Shown here piece after piece: positions 1-5,175 of a stretch of DNA of 5,175 bases (positions are counted from its first letter, which is position 1; every line of letters begins with the position of its first letter). A program made the position numbers and the translations under genes. This stretch comes from DATCVA01 sp036567205 (GTDB lineage: Bacteria; Pseudomonadota; Gammaproteobacteria; Burkholderiales; Burkholderiaceae_B), in NCBI GenBank assembly GCA_036567205.1, contig DATCVA010000185.1:1-5175 (forward strand), in the 5' to 3' direction. Under the pieces are notes generated by a model that was given only the letters and a program-made list of their open reading frames with translations, ran no database searches and had not been told where the DNA came from.

Positions 1-670
1 TGTAGACGATAAGGTCTTCACCTGTATCGGCAATAACCTGGAACTCATGGCTGCGCGATCCGCCTATGGAGCCGGTGTCGGCGGCGACTGCGCGGAAGTC
101 CAGGCCCAGGCGTGTAAAAATGCTTGTATAGGCGCTGTACATGGCATCGTAGCTGGCCTGAGCCGCCTCTTCGTTGCGATCGAACGAATACGCGTCTTTC
201 ATGGTGAACTCACGTCCGCGCATCAGGCCGAAACGGGGGCGGCGTTCGTCGCGAAACTTGGTTTGAATATGGTAGAAATTAATAGGCAGTTGGCGCCAGC
301 TGTGTATTTCATTGCGGGCAATGTCTGTAATAACTTCCTCGGAGGTTGGCTGCAATACGAAGTCGCGCTGGTGGCGGTCTTTCATGCGCAATAGTTCGGC
401 GCCATATTGTTCCCAGCGGCCCGATTCAACCCAAAGTTCGGCCGGTTGTACGACCGGCATCAATAGTTCAATAGCGCCGGCCTTGTTCATTTCCTGACGG
501 ACAATATTTTCTATTTTGCGTAAAACCCTTAGGCCTAACGGCATATAGGTATAAATGCCGCCCGCTACTTTGCGTATCATGCCCGCCCGGGTCATGAGTT
601 GATGGCTGGTGACTTCTGCTTCGGCAGGTGCTTCTTTAAGAGTATTAATGTGGTACTTGGATGCGCGCAT
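1..670 (-). CDS. proS: Prolyl-tRNA synthetase, N-terminal part (runs off the left edge)
   Basis: Class II aminoacyl-tRNA synthetase that charges tRNA-Pro with proline in the cytoplasm; essential for translation. The visible 223 codons start at an ATG whose complement is 668-670 and read MRASKYHINTLKEAPAEAEV, a typical bacterial ProS N-terminus. Motif 1 lies around residues 43-76 (PLGLRVLRKIENIVRQEM, then MPVVQP). Motif 2 lies at about 139-163 (FRDERRPRFGLMRGREF, then TMKDAYSF), with the class II Arg-Glu signature. The bacterial editing insertion normally follows motif 2; the window ends near its start, so that domain and motif 3 are not visible. Bacterial ProS is usually about 570-580 residues, so roughly 40% is present. 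A weak GAG about 10 nt before the ATG could act as ribosome binding site. The gene is divergent from rppH. Identification is firm; no frameshift is seen. Confidence 0.97.
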   Translation of the reverse strand, partial: MRASKYHINTLKEAPAEAEVTSHQLMTRAGMIRKVAGGIYTYMPLGLRVLRKIENIVRQEMNKAGAIELLMPVVQPAELWVESGRWEQYGAELLRMKDRHQRDFVLQPTSEEVITDIARNEIHSWRQLPINFYHIQTKFRDERRPRFGLMRGREFTMKDAYSFDRNEEAAQASYDAMYSAYTSIFTRLGLDFRAVAADTGSIGGSRSHEFQVIADTGEDLIVY

Positions 671-680
671 GGTAGTGATC

Positions 681-708
681 TCGACAGATACGTATAATCA
701 GGTGTAAT
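681..708 (+). promoter_or_regulatory. Candidate sigma-70 promoter for rppH in the proS/rppH divergent gap
   Basis: TCGACA at 681-686 matches the -35 consensus at five of six bases. TGTAAT at 703-708 matches the -10 consensus at five of six, with a 16-bp spacer. Transcription would start near 715, leaving a leader of about 22 nt before the rppH ATG at 737. A perfect TATAAT also lies at 693-698, but no reasonable -35 is found 16-18 bp before it (best is tggtag at 670-675). Which hexamer is used cannot be decided by eye. I could not find a convincing leftward promoter for proS in the same 66 bp. Confidence 0.3.
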
Positions 709-736
709 TGTATTGAATTCGCTATTGGGGTGGCCT

Positions 737-1303
737 ATGTTAGACCGTGAAGGCTACCGTCCTAATGTCGGCATTATCCTCGTAAATCAAAAAAACGAGG
801 TATTTTGGGGTAAACGCATTCGTGAACATGCTTGGCAGTTTCCACAAGGTGGCATCAAATATGGTGAAAGCCCTGTTCAAGCGATGTACCGAGAGCTCCA
901 CGAAGAGGTGGGTTTGCGGCCCGAACATGTCCGTATATTAGGGCGTACACGTGATTGGTTGCGCTATAACGTGCCGAACGATTTCGTTCGCCGCGATTCG
1001 CGCGGTTTGTATAAAGGCCAAAAACAGATCTGGTTTTTGTTAAGAATGGTTGGGCGCGACACAGACGTAAGTCTGCGCGCTACGCGTCATCCCGAATTCG
1101 ACGCCTGGCGCTGGAGCCAGTATTGGGTTCCGCTCGACGCTGTTATAGAGTTTAAACGAGAGGTTTATACACTGGCTTTAAACGAGTTGGCGGCAATTTT
1201 ATTCAAACGTGGACAAGAAACACGTTATTTGCGCCAGCGAGCTCAAGGCCAGCGCTCAAACCAAAGTCTCGAAAGTAAAGATAATGCGCATATTGTTGGT
1301 TGA
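737..1303 (+). CDS. rppH: RNA pyrophosphohydrolase (Nudix family)
   Basis: RppH removes pyrophosphate from the 5' triphosphate end of mRNAs, leaving a 5' monophosphate that opens them to RNase E decay; it acts in the cytoplasm. The 188-residue product begins MLDREGYRPNVGIILVN, matching the RppH N-terminus (E. coli starts MIDDDGYRPNVGI). A complete Nudix box spans residues 38-60 (848-916), fitting G-x5-E-x7-REL-x-EE-x-GL, with the metal-binding glutamates of REL-HEE intact. WQFPQGG at 33-39 and the TRDWLRYNVP stretch at 71-80 are also typical. An upstream in-frame TTG at 713 would add eight residues, but homology in the family begins at the ATG at 737, so that start is preferred. The C-terminal tail after about residue 158 is polar, rich in R/Q/S, and probably disordered. 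The last 20 bases overlap the next gene. Confidence 0.95.
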   Translation: MLDREGYRPNVGIILVNQKNEVFWGKRIREHAWQFPQGGIKYGESPVQAMYRELHEEVGLRPEHVRILGRTRDWLRYNVPNDFVRRDSRGLYKGQKQIWFLLRMVGRDTDVSLRATRHPEFDAWRWSQYWVPLDAVIEFKREVYTLALNELAAILFKRGQETRYLRQRAQGQRSNQSLESKDNAHIVG

Positions 1304-1961
1304 GGATGAACGTGAGATGGCCGCATGGCTCGAAAGGGCGCTTGCACAAAGCGGATTCGAGCCCGAGCATGCCCATGATGCACGGTCGGCTGAGCAAATG
1401 TTAAGCGAATCCGAATACGAGGCTGTCGTCATGGATTTACGATTGCCGGATAAGCACGGCCTTGTACTGCTGCGTGAAATGCGCAGCCGTGGCGACGTGA
1501 CGCCAGTGCTGATCCTGACGGCTCAGGGGGCATTGCAAGACCGTGTTCGCGGCCTTAATTTGGGGGCTGACGACTTTCTGACTAAACCGTTTGCCCTTGA
1601 AGAGCTCGAGGCGCGGCTGACTGCGCTGGTGCGGCGAAACCGTGGTCGGCATGCGCCGCAATTACAGTGCGGCGCTCTCGAGTACGACAGCGAAAGTCGC
1701 GCATTTTCGCTTAATGGCGCTATTGTGCATTTAACTCCTCGCGAACATGCGGCCTTGGTGGCGCTTATGTTGCGGGCGCGCATGCCTGTCGAGAAAAGCC
1801 AGCTTTTCAGTAAAGTGTTCGAACACGATAGCGATGCCAGTCCCGATGCCATCGAGGTTGTGCTGCATCGTTTGCGCAAGAAACTGGCAGGTAGCGATGT
1901 CCGCATTGTAACTGTGCGCGGCCTGGGGTATATGCTGGAAAGTATTCAGGACGAAACCTAG
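1284..1961 (+). CDS. tctD: OmpR-family response regulator, TctD/QseB-like
   Basis: DNA-binding transcription regulator of a two-component system, predicted to be phosphorylated by the kinase encoded next to it. The product is 225 residues. The receiver domain (about 1-116) has the acidic pair E7/D8, phospho-acceptor D51 (VVMDLRLP), T79 (LILTA) and K101 (DDFLTKPF). The winged-helix domain (about 126-220) ends with the family pattern HRLRKKL then VRGLGYML. The ATG at 1284 is preferred because receivers of this family start directly with MRILLVEDE; an in-frame GTG at 1209 would add 25 residues with no known role, all lying within rppH. The gene starts 20 bp before the rppH stop, in another frame, with only a weak purine stretch (GAAAGTAAAG) before it, suggesting translational coupling. 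The TctD name rests on the TctE-like partner and nearby tctA; QseB and other OmpR regulators are close relatives, so target genes are not proven. Confidence 0.9.
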   Translation: MRILLVEDEREMAAWLERALAQSGFEPEHAHDARSAEQMLSESEYEAVVMDLRLPDKHGLVLLREMRSRGDVTPVLILTAQGALQDRVRGLNLGADDFLTKPFALEELEARLTALVRRNRGRHAPQLQCGALEYDSESRAFSLNGAIVHLTPREHAALVALMLRARMPVEKSQLFSKVFEHDSDASPDAIEVVLHRLRKKLAGSDVRIVTVRGLGYMLESIQDET

Positions 1962-1964
1962 GCC

Positions 1965-3467
1965 ATGCTTTGGTTTACTCATAAAAACGTAGGTAGTATC
2001 CGTTTTTGGCTGTTGGTGCTGTTGATCCCTGGCGTTATCGGGTTGCTGGTCGTTGATAGCTGGAACGACTACCAGACTTTAAAGAAAGTCACCGAGGAAG
2101 CTTATGACAGCGCCTTGATCGAGCCGGCCAAAATTCTTGAAACCAGCGTCGAGTTCAATTCTGACGGAACATTGCGTATAGATCCTCCGTTTTATGCGCA
2201 AGTCATGCTGGAATCGCGTGCCGGCAATCGCAAGTATTTTCGGGTTGAAGAAGTAAGCCCCAAGGTGATGCCGCTGGCAAGTTCCGATGCGGTGCAAAGC
2301 GAAGGAACAACCTTGCTTGGCATGAGGGGACTGCCGCGTCCGCCTGTATTGGCCGATAACGAAGGCGTGCCGGTGTTTTATAACGCCATGTACCGTAGTG
2401 ATACTGTTCGTATGGTTGCGGTATGGCGTGATCTTCACTATAACGGTTTACATCGCCAGGTCATTGTCTTTGTGGGCGAAAGTATGGGAACGCGTTTACG
2501 CGCGCAGCAAGAGGCCTGGCGGCAGGGTTTGTTTCGCGATGGGCGCATGGTGATCCTGGTATTGCTGCTGGTATGGCTTAGTGTCCAATGGGCATTGCGA
2601 CCGCTGGGTTTGTTGCGTCAAGAGGTCAGGTTGCGCAGGGTCGACGATTTACGGCCTTTGGATGTCAGCAATGTTCCGCGTGAAGTCATTCCTTTGGTCA
2701 ACGCTATTAACCATCATATTGGTTTGTATCGCCGGGTCCTGGATAAGCAGGCGCGGTTCCTGGCTGATGCCTCTCATCAATTGCGAACGCCTCTGGCTAT
2801 TATGCGCACGCAAGCGCAGTATGCGAAACGCGAACCCGATATAAGCCGTACTCGTGAAACACTGGATGCGATTATTACCCAATTAGGCCAGACATCTCGT
2901 TTGACCGAACAGTTGCTTGCTTTGGCCCATGCCAGCCATCATGACAATACCCCTCATAAGAAAATTGATCTCAACGCACTGGCTCGTGAAGTGGTGTTGC
3001 AGTATTTGCCGCTGGCCCGCGAGAAGCGTCAGGATTTAGGCTGGGTCGGTTGCGCTGGTTCGCCAGCCGAAGGTGCGGATGTCGAAGCTCATGTGTGGGT
3101 GTTGGGCAACGATGCGGAAATTCATGAATCCCTTGCCAACTTGGTGCACAACGCTATTAATCATGCCGGTGAAGATGGCGCAATTACGGTTTCGGCCGGA
3201 ATCGACGGTAATACGGCCTGGGTGAGTATTTCGGATAATGGTCCAGGGCTGGATCCAAGCCTGCGCGAAAGCGTGTTTGTGCGCTTCGACCGTGGCGGGC
3301 CTGCGCGCAAGGGCTTGCGAGGCACTGGTTCGGGTCTTGGCCTGGCTATTTCGCTGGCCTATGCCGAGCGAAATAGCGGCACCGTCACTTTGAAAGATGG
3401 CGATCCCAACGCCATGGGGGGGGTTGGATTGTGCGCTGTGCTGACGGTGCCCCGGTTTATGGGGTAG
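1965..3467 (+). CDS. tctE: Sensor histidine kinase, TctE-like
   Basis: Inner-membrane sensor that autophosphorylates on histidine and passes the phosphate to the response regulator encoded 3 bp upstream. The 500-residue product has one membrane helix at about 12-30, a periplasmic region of about 160 residues (31-193) resembling the two-component sensor kinase N-terminal domain of TctE-type kinases, and a second helix at about 194-210. Then come a short linker, the H-box FLADASHQLRTPLA with H271 (codon 2775-2777), the N-box with N392 and N396 (ESLANLVHNAINHA), the G1 box DNGPGL at 424-429 and the G2 box GTGSGLGL at 453-460. All catalytic motifs are intact. In TctE systems the signal is a tricarboxylate, sometimes presented by a TctC-like binding protein; here the ligand is unknown. 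A run of eight G lies in codons 484-487. The stop is 9 bp from the stop of the convergent dehydrogenase gene, with no clear terminator between. Confidence 0.93.
   Translation: MLWFTHKNVGSIRFWLLVLLIPGVIGLLVVDSWNDYQTLKKVTEEAYDSALIEPAKILETSVEFNSDGTLRIDPPFYAQVMLESRAGNRKYFRVEEVSPKVMPLASSDAVQSEGTTLLGMRGLPRPPVLADNEGVPVFYNAMYRSDTVRMVAVWRDLHYNGLHRQVIVFVGESMGTRLRAQQEAWRQGLFRDGRMVILVLLLVWLSVQWALRPLGLLRQEVRLRRVDDLRPLDVSNVPREVIPLVNAINHHIGLYRRVLDKQARFLADASHQLRTPLAIMRTQAQYAKREPDISRTRETLDAIITQLGQTSRLTEQLLALAHASHHDNTPHKKIDLNALAREVVLQYLPLAREKRQDLGWVGCAGSPAEGADVEAHVWVLGNDAEIHESLANLVHNAINHAGEDGAITVSAGIDGNTAWVSISDNGPGLDPSLRESVFVRFDRGGPARKGLRGTGSGLGLAISLAYAERNSGTVTLKDGDPNAMGGVGLCAVLTVPRFMG
3416..3423 (+). repeat. 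Homopolymer of eight G near the 3' end of the kinase gene
   Basis: Eight consecutive G fall in kinase codons 484-487 (Met-Gly-Gly-Val). Loss of one G would replace the last residues by LDCALC and stop at 3442-3444. Gain of one G would open a frame that runs through the kinase stop into the antisense of the dehydrogenase gene and ends at 3584-3586. Either change would disturb the last beta-strand of the ATPase domain. Whether the length varies cannot be told from one sequence. Confidence 0.9.
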
Positions 3468-3476
3468 CCACTGTTT

Positions 3477-4397
3477 TTAGGCCTTATGTTTTTTGGGCTG
3501 CAAGCGCGTTATCAAACTTGAGGTGTCCCAGCGATTGCCCCCCATGTGCTGGACATCAGCATAAAACTGATCGACCAGAGCGGTGACAGGTACGCGGGCC
3601 CCGTTGCGTTTGGCTTCGCTCAGTACAAGACCCAAGTCTTTTCGCATCCAGTCCACGGCAAACCCAAAGTCGAACTTCCCTTCAACCATTGTCGGGCCGC
3701 GATTTTCCATCTGCCAGCTTTGGGCGGCGCCTTTACTGATGACCTGAAGAACCTTGTCCATGTCCAGGCCCGATGACTGGCCAAATGCAATTGCCTCGGA
3801 CAAACCTTGTACTAAGCCGGCAATACAAATTTGATTGACCATTTTGCACAACTGACCAGACCCGGGGTCGCCCAACAAGGTCACCGCCTGGGCAAAGGCG
3901 TATGCAATGGGTTCAATGGTGTCGAAATGGGCCTGCTCGCCACCGCACATAACGGTTAACGCGCCATTGACGGCCCCGCCTTGTCCGCCTGAAACCGGGG
4001 CGTCGATAAAACCAATATTCTTTTGCCGGGCTTTTTCGTAAAGCTCGCGGGCCACTTCAGCCGAAGCGGTGGTGTGATCCACAAAAATCGTGTTGGCAGC
4101 CATGCCAGCCAGGGCGCCGCTGTCGCCCAGTACAACGCTGCGCAGATCATCGTCGTTACCCACGCAGCAAAACACAATGCTAGCGCCTTGCGCAGCTTCA
4201 CTAGGGGTCTTGGCTACGCTGCCGCCAAACTCTTTTGTCCAGGCTTCGGCTTTGCTGAATGTGCGGTTGTAGACCGTCACATGGTGTCCCGCCTTGCTTA
4301 AATGGCCGGCCATCGGATAACCCATCACGCCCAGCCCCAGAAATGCAACCTTTAAAGCTGGGGCCGGTTTGTACGATTTGGCGTTGATTGAAGGCAT
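3477..4397 (-). CDS. NAD(P)-dependent beta-hydroxyacid dehydrogenase (3-hydroxyisobutyrate dehydrogenase family)
   Basis: Cytoplasmic oxidoreductase of the family that contains 3-hydroxyisobutyrate dehydrogenase and tartronate semialdehyde reductase. These enzymes interconvert short beta-hydroxyacids and their semialdehydes with NAD(H) or NADP(H). The 306-residue product has a Rossmann GLGVMG at 21-26, the substrate-binding DAPVSGGQGGA at 132-142, catalytic K185 in GQLCKMVNQ with N188, and the helical C-terminal domain with the conserved MRKDLGL (K252). An N-terminal tail of about 15 residues precedes the first beta-strand. The ATG (complement of 4395-4397) is preceded by GGAG with a 9-nt spacer, which supports this start. 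A terminator closes the upstream tctA unit, so this gene probably has its own promoter in the 281-bp gap. Substrate is not decidable: GarR/GlxR and MmsB-type roles are both possible, and the SWQMENRG / FDFGFAVDWMRKDL segment may mark a distinct subgroup. Family certain, function open. Confidence 0.9.
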   Translation of the reverse strand: MPSINAKSYKPAPALKVAFLGLGVMGYPMAGHLSKAGHHVTVYNRTFSKAEAWTKEFGGSVAKTPSEAAQGASIVFCCVGNDDDLRSVVLGDSGALAGMAANTIFVDHTTASAEVARELYEKARQKNIGFIDAPVSGGQGGAVNGALTVMCGGEQAHFDTIEPIAYAFAQAVTLLGDPGSGQLCKMVNQICIAGLVQGLSEAIAFGQSSGLDMDKVLQVISKGAAQSWQMENRGPTMVEGKFDFGFAVDWMRKDLGLVLSEAKRNGARVPVTALVDQFYADVQHMGGNRWDTSSLITRLQPKKHKA

Positions 4398-4534
4398 GTC
4401 TCGTTTCTCCAGTGACTAAGGGGTAAAAGGAAATTGTTATTAGCCCGCAAAGGGCCCCAGGCAAGGGCGGCTTACACGAGCCTTGGTAAATTCCATTTCC
4501 AGATCAAGAGTATGCACGAAGACAAAGCGCCGAC

Positions 4535-4540
4535 AGTATA
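4535..4540 (-). promoter_or_regulatory. Possible -10 element for the dehydrogenase gene
   Basis: Read on the minus strand the hexamer is TATACT, five of six to the sigma-70 -10 consensus. At 17-18 bp spacing the -35 region is poor (AACGGT or GAACGG), which would suit a promoter that needs an activator. Transcription from here would give a leader of about 130 nt before the ATG at 4397. This is a weak call made by eye. Confidence 0.25.
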
Positions 4541-4541
4541 T

Positions 4542-4556
4542 TCGTACTTCATACGA
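4542..4556. promoter_or_regulatory. 15-bp interrupted palindrome, candidate operator
   Basis: TCGTA-CTTCA-TACGA is a perfect 5-5-5 dyad. It lies directly upstream, in the leftward sense, of the candidate -10 at 4535-4540, so it would occupy the -10/-35 spacer. Bacterial dimeric regulators often bind dyads of this size. I cannot assign it to a regulator family, and a 5-bp arm can arise by chance. Confidence 0.3.
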
Positions 4557-4620
4557 CACCGTTCACTGTTGATTTGGAAATGGAATAAGGGTACCGCATT
4601 CTATTGAGGCAAGGATCGGT

Positions 4621-4653
4621 AAAAAAATAAAGGGCGCCCGAAGGACGCCCTTT
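4621..4653 (-). terminator. Rho-independent terminator of the tctA operon
   Basis: Read on the minus strand, AAAGGGCG-T-CC pairs with GGCGCCCTTT around a TTCG tetraloop. This gives a ten-pair stem with one bulged T, followed by ATTTTTTT. It begins about 25 nt after the tctA stop codon. On the plus strand the hairpin is followed by ATTACTA instead of a T run, so it should act mainly leftwards. It separates tctA from the dehydrogenase gene. Confidence 0.93.
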
Positions 4654-4678
4654 ATTACTACAGGTACATCAGATTGTC

Positions 4679-5175
4679 TTATTCTTCTTCGACAAACGCT
4701 TCCTCACGTTTCTTCCTGATGGATGGCAGGGCCACGATGATGATCAGAAGCACGGTCATGCCCAGCAAGGTTGCCGATAAGGGCCGGGTGATAAAGGTAG
4801 TGTAATCACCGCGGGACAACAGCAGGGCACGGCGGAAGTTTTCTTCCATCATGGGTCCAAGCACCAAGCCGAGGAGCAACGGAGCGCCTTCGCATTTAAG
4901 CTTGGCCCAGATGTAGCCAATCAGTCCGAACAAGGCCGTCATCCAGATGTCGAACACGTTGTAGTTCAGCGAATACACGCCGATCGTGCAGAACACCAAA
5001 ATGGCCGGGAACAAGATGCGGTAAGGCACTTTAAGCAGTTTGATCCACAAGCCGACCAAAGGCAGGTTAAGGACGATCAGCATCAGGTTGCCGATCCACA
5101 TCGACACGATCAGGCCCCAGAACAAGTCGGGGTGGCTGGTCATGACCTGGGGGCCAGGCTGGATGTTGTGAATGG
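4679..5175 (-). CDS. tctA: Tripartite tricarboxylate transporter large permease TctA, C-terminal part (runs off the right edge)
   Basis: Large membrane subunit of a TctABC transporter, which takes up citrate or other carboxylates across the inner membrane with a periplasmic binding protein (TctC) and a small membrane protein (TctB). The frame is open from the right window edge, so the first visible Met (complement of 5141-5143) is internal; about 165 of roughly 500 residues are visible. Upstream of that Met the frame reads IHNIQPGPQV, a TctA-like PGP motif. Several hydrophobic helices follow, then the family signature GPMMEENFRRALLLSRGD (4805-4858), a last helix (MTVLLIIIVALPSI) and a charged tail KKREEAFVEEE. 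The TAA at 4679-4681 is followed by a strong terminator, so tctA is the last gene of its unit; tctC and tctB would be expected to the right. Substrate cannot be read from this part. Confidence 0.93.
   Translation of the reverse strand, partial: IHNIQPGPQVMTSHPDLFWGLIVSMWIGNLMLIVLNLPLVGLWIKLLKVPYRILFPAILVFCTIGVYSLNYNVFDIWMTALFGLIGYIWAKLKCEGAPLLLGLVLGPMMEENFRRALLLSRGDYTTFITRPLSATLLGMTVLLIIIVALPSIRKKREEAFVEEE

Larger units (their letters stand above)
4490..4586. repeat. 16-bp inverted repeat with arms 65 bp apart
   Basis: The left arm at 4490-4505 reads ATTCCATTTCCAGATC. The right arm at 4571-4586, read on the opposite strand, is ATTCCATTTCCAAATC. Fifteen of sixteen positions match, and the first twelve are perfect. 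The arms flank the middle of the gap upstream of the dehydrogenase gene, and the candidate -10 hexamer lies almost exactly halfway between them. Each arm itself contains a near-repeat (ATTCCA then TTTCCA). They could be paired operator sites, a long-looped RNA stem, or the ends of a small decayed element of about 97 bp. Confidence 0.75.

Noticed and set aside
47..394. Rightward open frame of 115 codons antisense to proS
   Set aside because: It lies wholly inside the strongly recognisable proS coding region, and its translation shows no family motif. It is a shadow frame, as are 2079-2438 and 1523-1906 on the minus strand.
713..736. TTG at 713 as start of rppH
   Set aside because: It adds eight residues before the conserved RppH N-terminus; the ATG at 737 fits the family.
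1209..1283. GTG at 1209 as start of the response regulator
   Set aside because: It adds 25 residues that are only the out-of-frame reading of rppH. Receivers of this family start at MRILLVEDE.
3448..3466. Hairpin TGCCCC / GGGGTA as a terminator of the kinase gene
   Set aside because: The stem is only six pairs with one G-T and lies inside the coding end, and the T run begins 7 bases after the stem. Not a convincing terminator.
4443..4455. Short hairpin GCCC-GCAAA-GGGC in the leader of the dehydrogenase gene
   Set aside because: A four-pair stem with no T run; too small to call a regulatory structure.
4201..4464. Minus-strand open frame of 87 codons overlapping the start of the dehydrogenase gene
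   Set aside because: It mostly overlaps the Rossmann domain coding region in another frame and has no recognisable domain.
4487..4588. 97-bp miniature transposable element flanked by TAA
   Set aside because: The flanking TAA copies overlap the arms unevenly, no transposase-linked end is recognised, and only one copy is seen. The inverted repeat is reported without calling it an element.
4512..4607. Small rightward open frame of 31 codons in the gap between the dehydrogenase and tctA
   Set aside because: Only a weak AAGAG precedes the ATG. The frame spans the inverted repeat, and its product (MHEDKAPTVYSYF...) resembles nothing known to me. Chance occurrence is likely.

Overview
The window reads as an ordinary chromosomal stretch of a betaproteobacterium, most likely from the Bordetella/Alcaligenes/Pusillimonas side of the Burkholderiales. 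This placement is an inference from protein character, moderate GC, the proS/rppH divergent pair and the presence of a Tct-type tricarboxylate transport system. No sequence search was possible. There are six protein-coding genes, two of them cut by the window edges. I see no tRNA, rRNA, CRISPR array or intact mobile element.

Left part (1-1303): the first 223 codons of proS (prolyl-tRNA synthetase) run leftwards off the window. Across a 66-bp gap, rppH (a Nudix RNA 5' pyrophosphohydrolase) is transcribed to the right.

Middle (1284-3467): an OmpR-family response regulator begins inside the last codons of rppH, with a 20-bp overlap. Three bases after it ends comes its partner histidine kinase of the TctE type. 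The three genes form one tight rightward set, rppH - tctD-like - tctE-like. The kinase gene carries a run of eight G near its 3' end.

Right part (3477-5175): two leftward genes. The first is a 3-hydroxyisobutyrate dehydrogenase-family NAD(P)-dependent oxidoreductase, which meets the kinase gene tail to tail with only 9 bp between them. The second is the C-terminal third of tctA, the large membrane subunit of a tripartite tricarboxylate transporter, closed by a clear rho-independent terminator. The 281-bp gap between these two genes holds that terminator, a 16-bp inverted repeat (15/16 matching) with arms 65 bp apart, and between the arms a possible -10 element and a 15-bp interrupted palindrome.

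Together, the right-hand two thirds look like a carboxylate-use locus. A TctE/TctD-like two-component system would sense an external carboxylate, a TctABC transporter would import it, and a small beta-hydroxyacid dehydrogenase might act on it or on a breakdown product. The regulatory link is inferred from proximity and family. I found no clearly new biological system. The points most worth a second look are the inverted-repeat control region, the rppH/regulator overlap and the G8 tract in the kinase gene.
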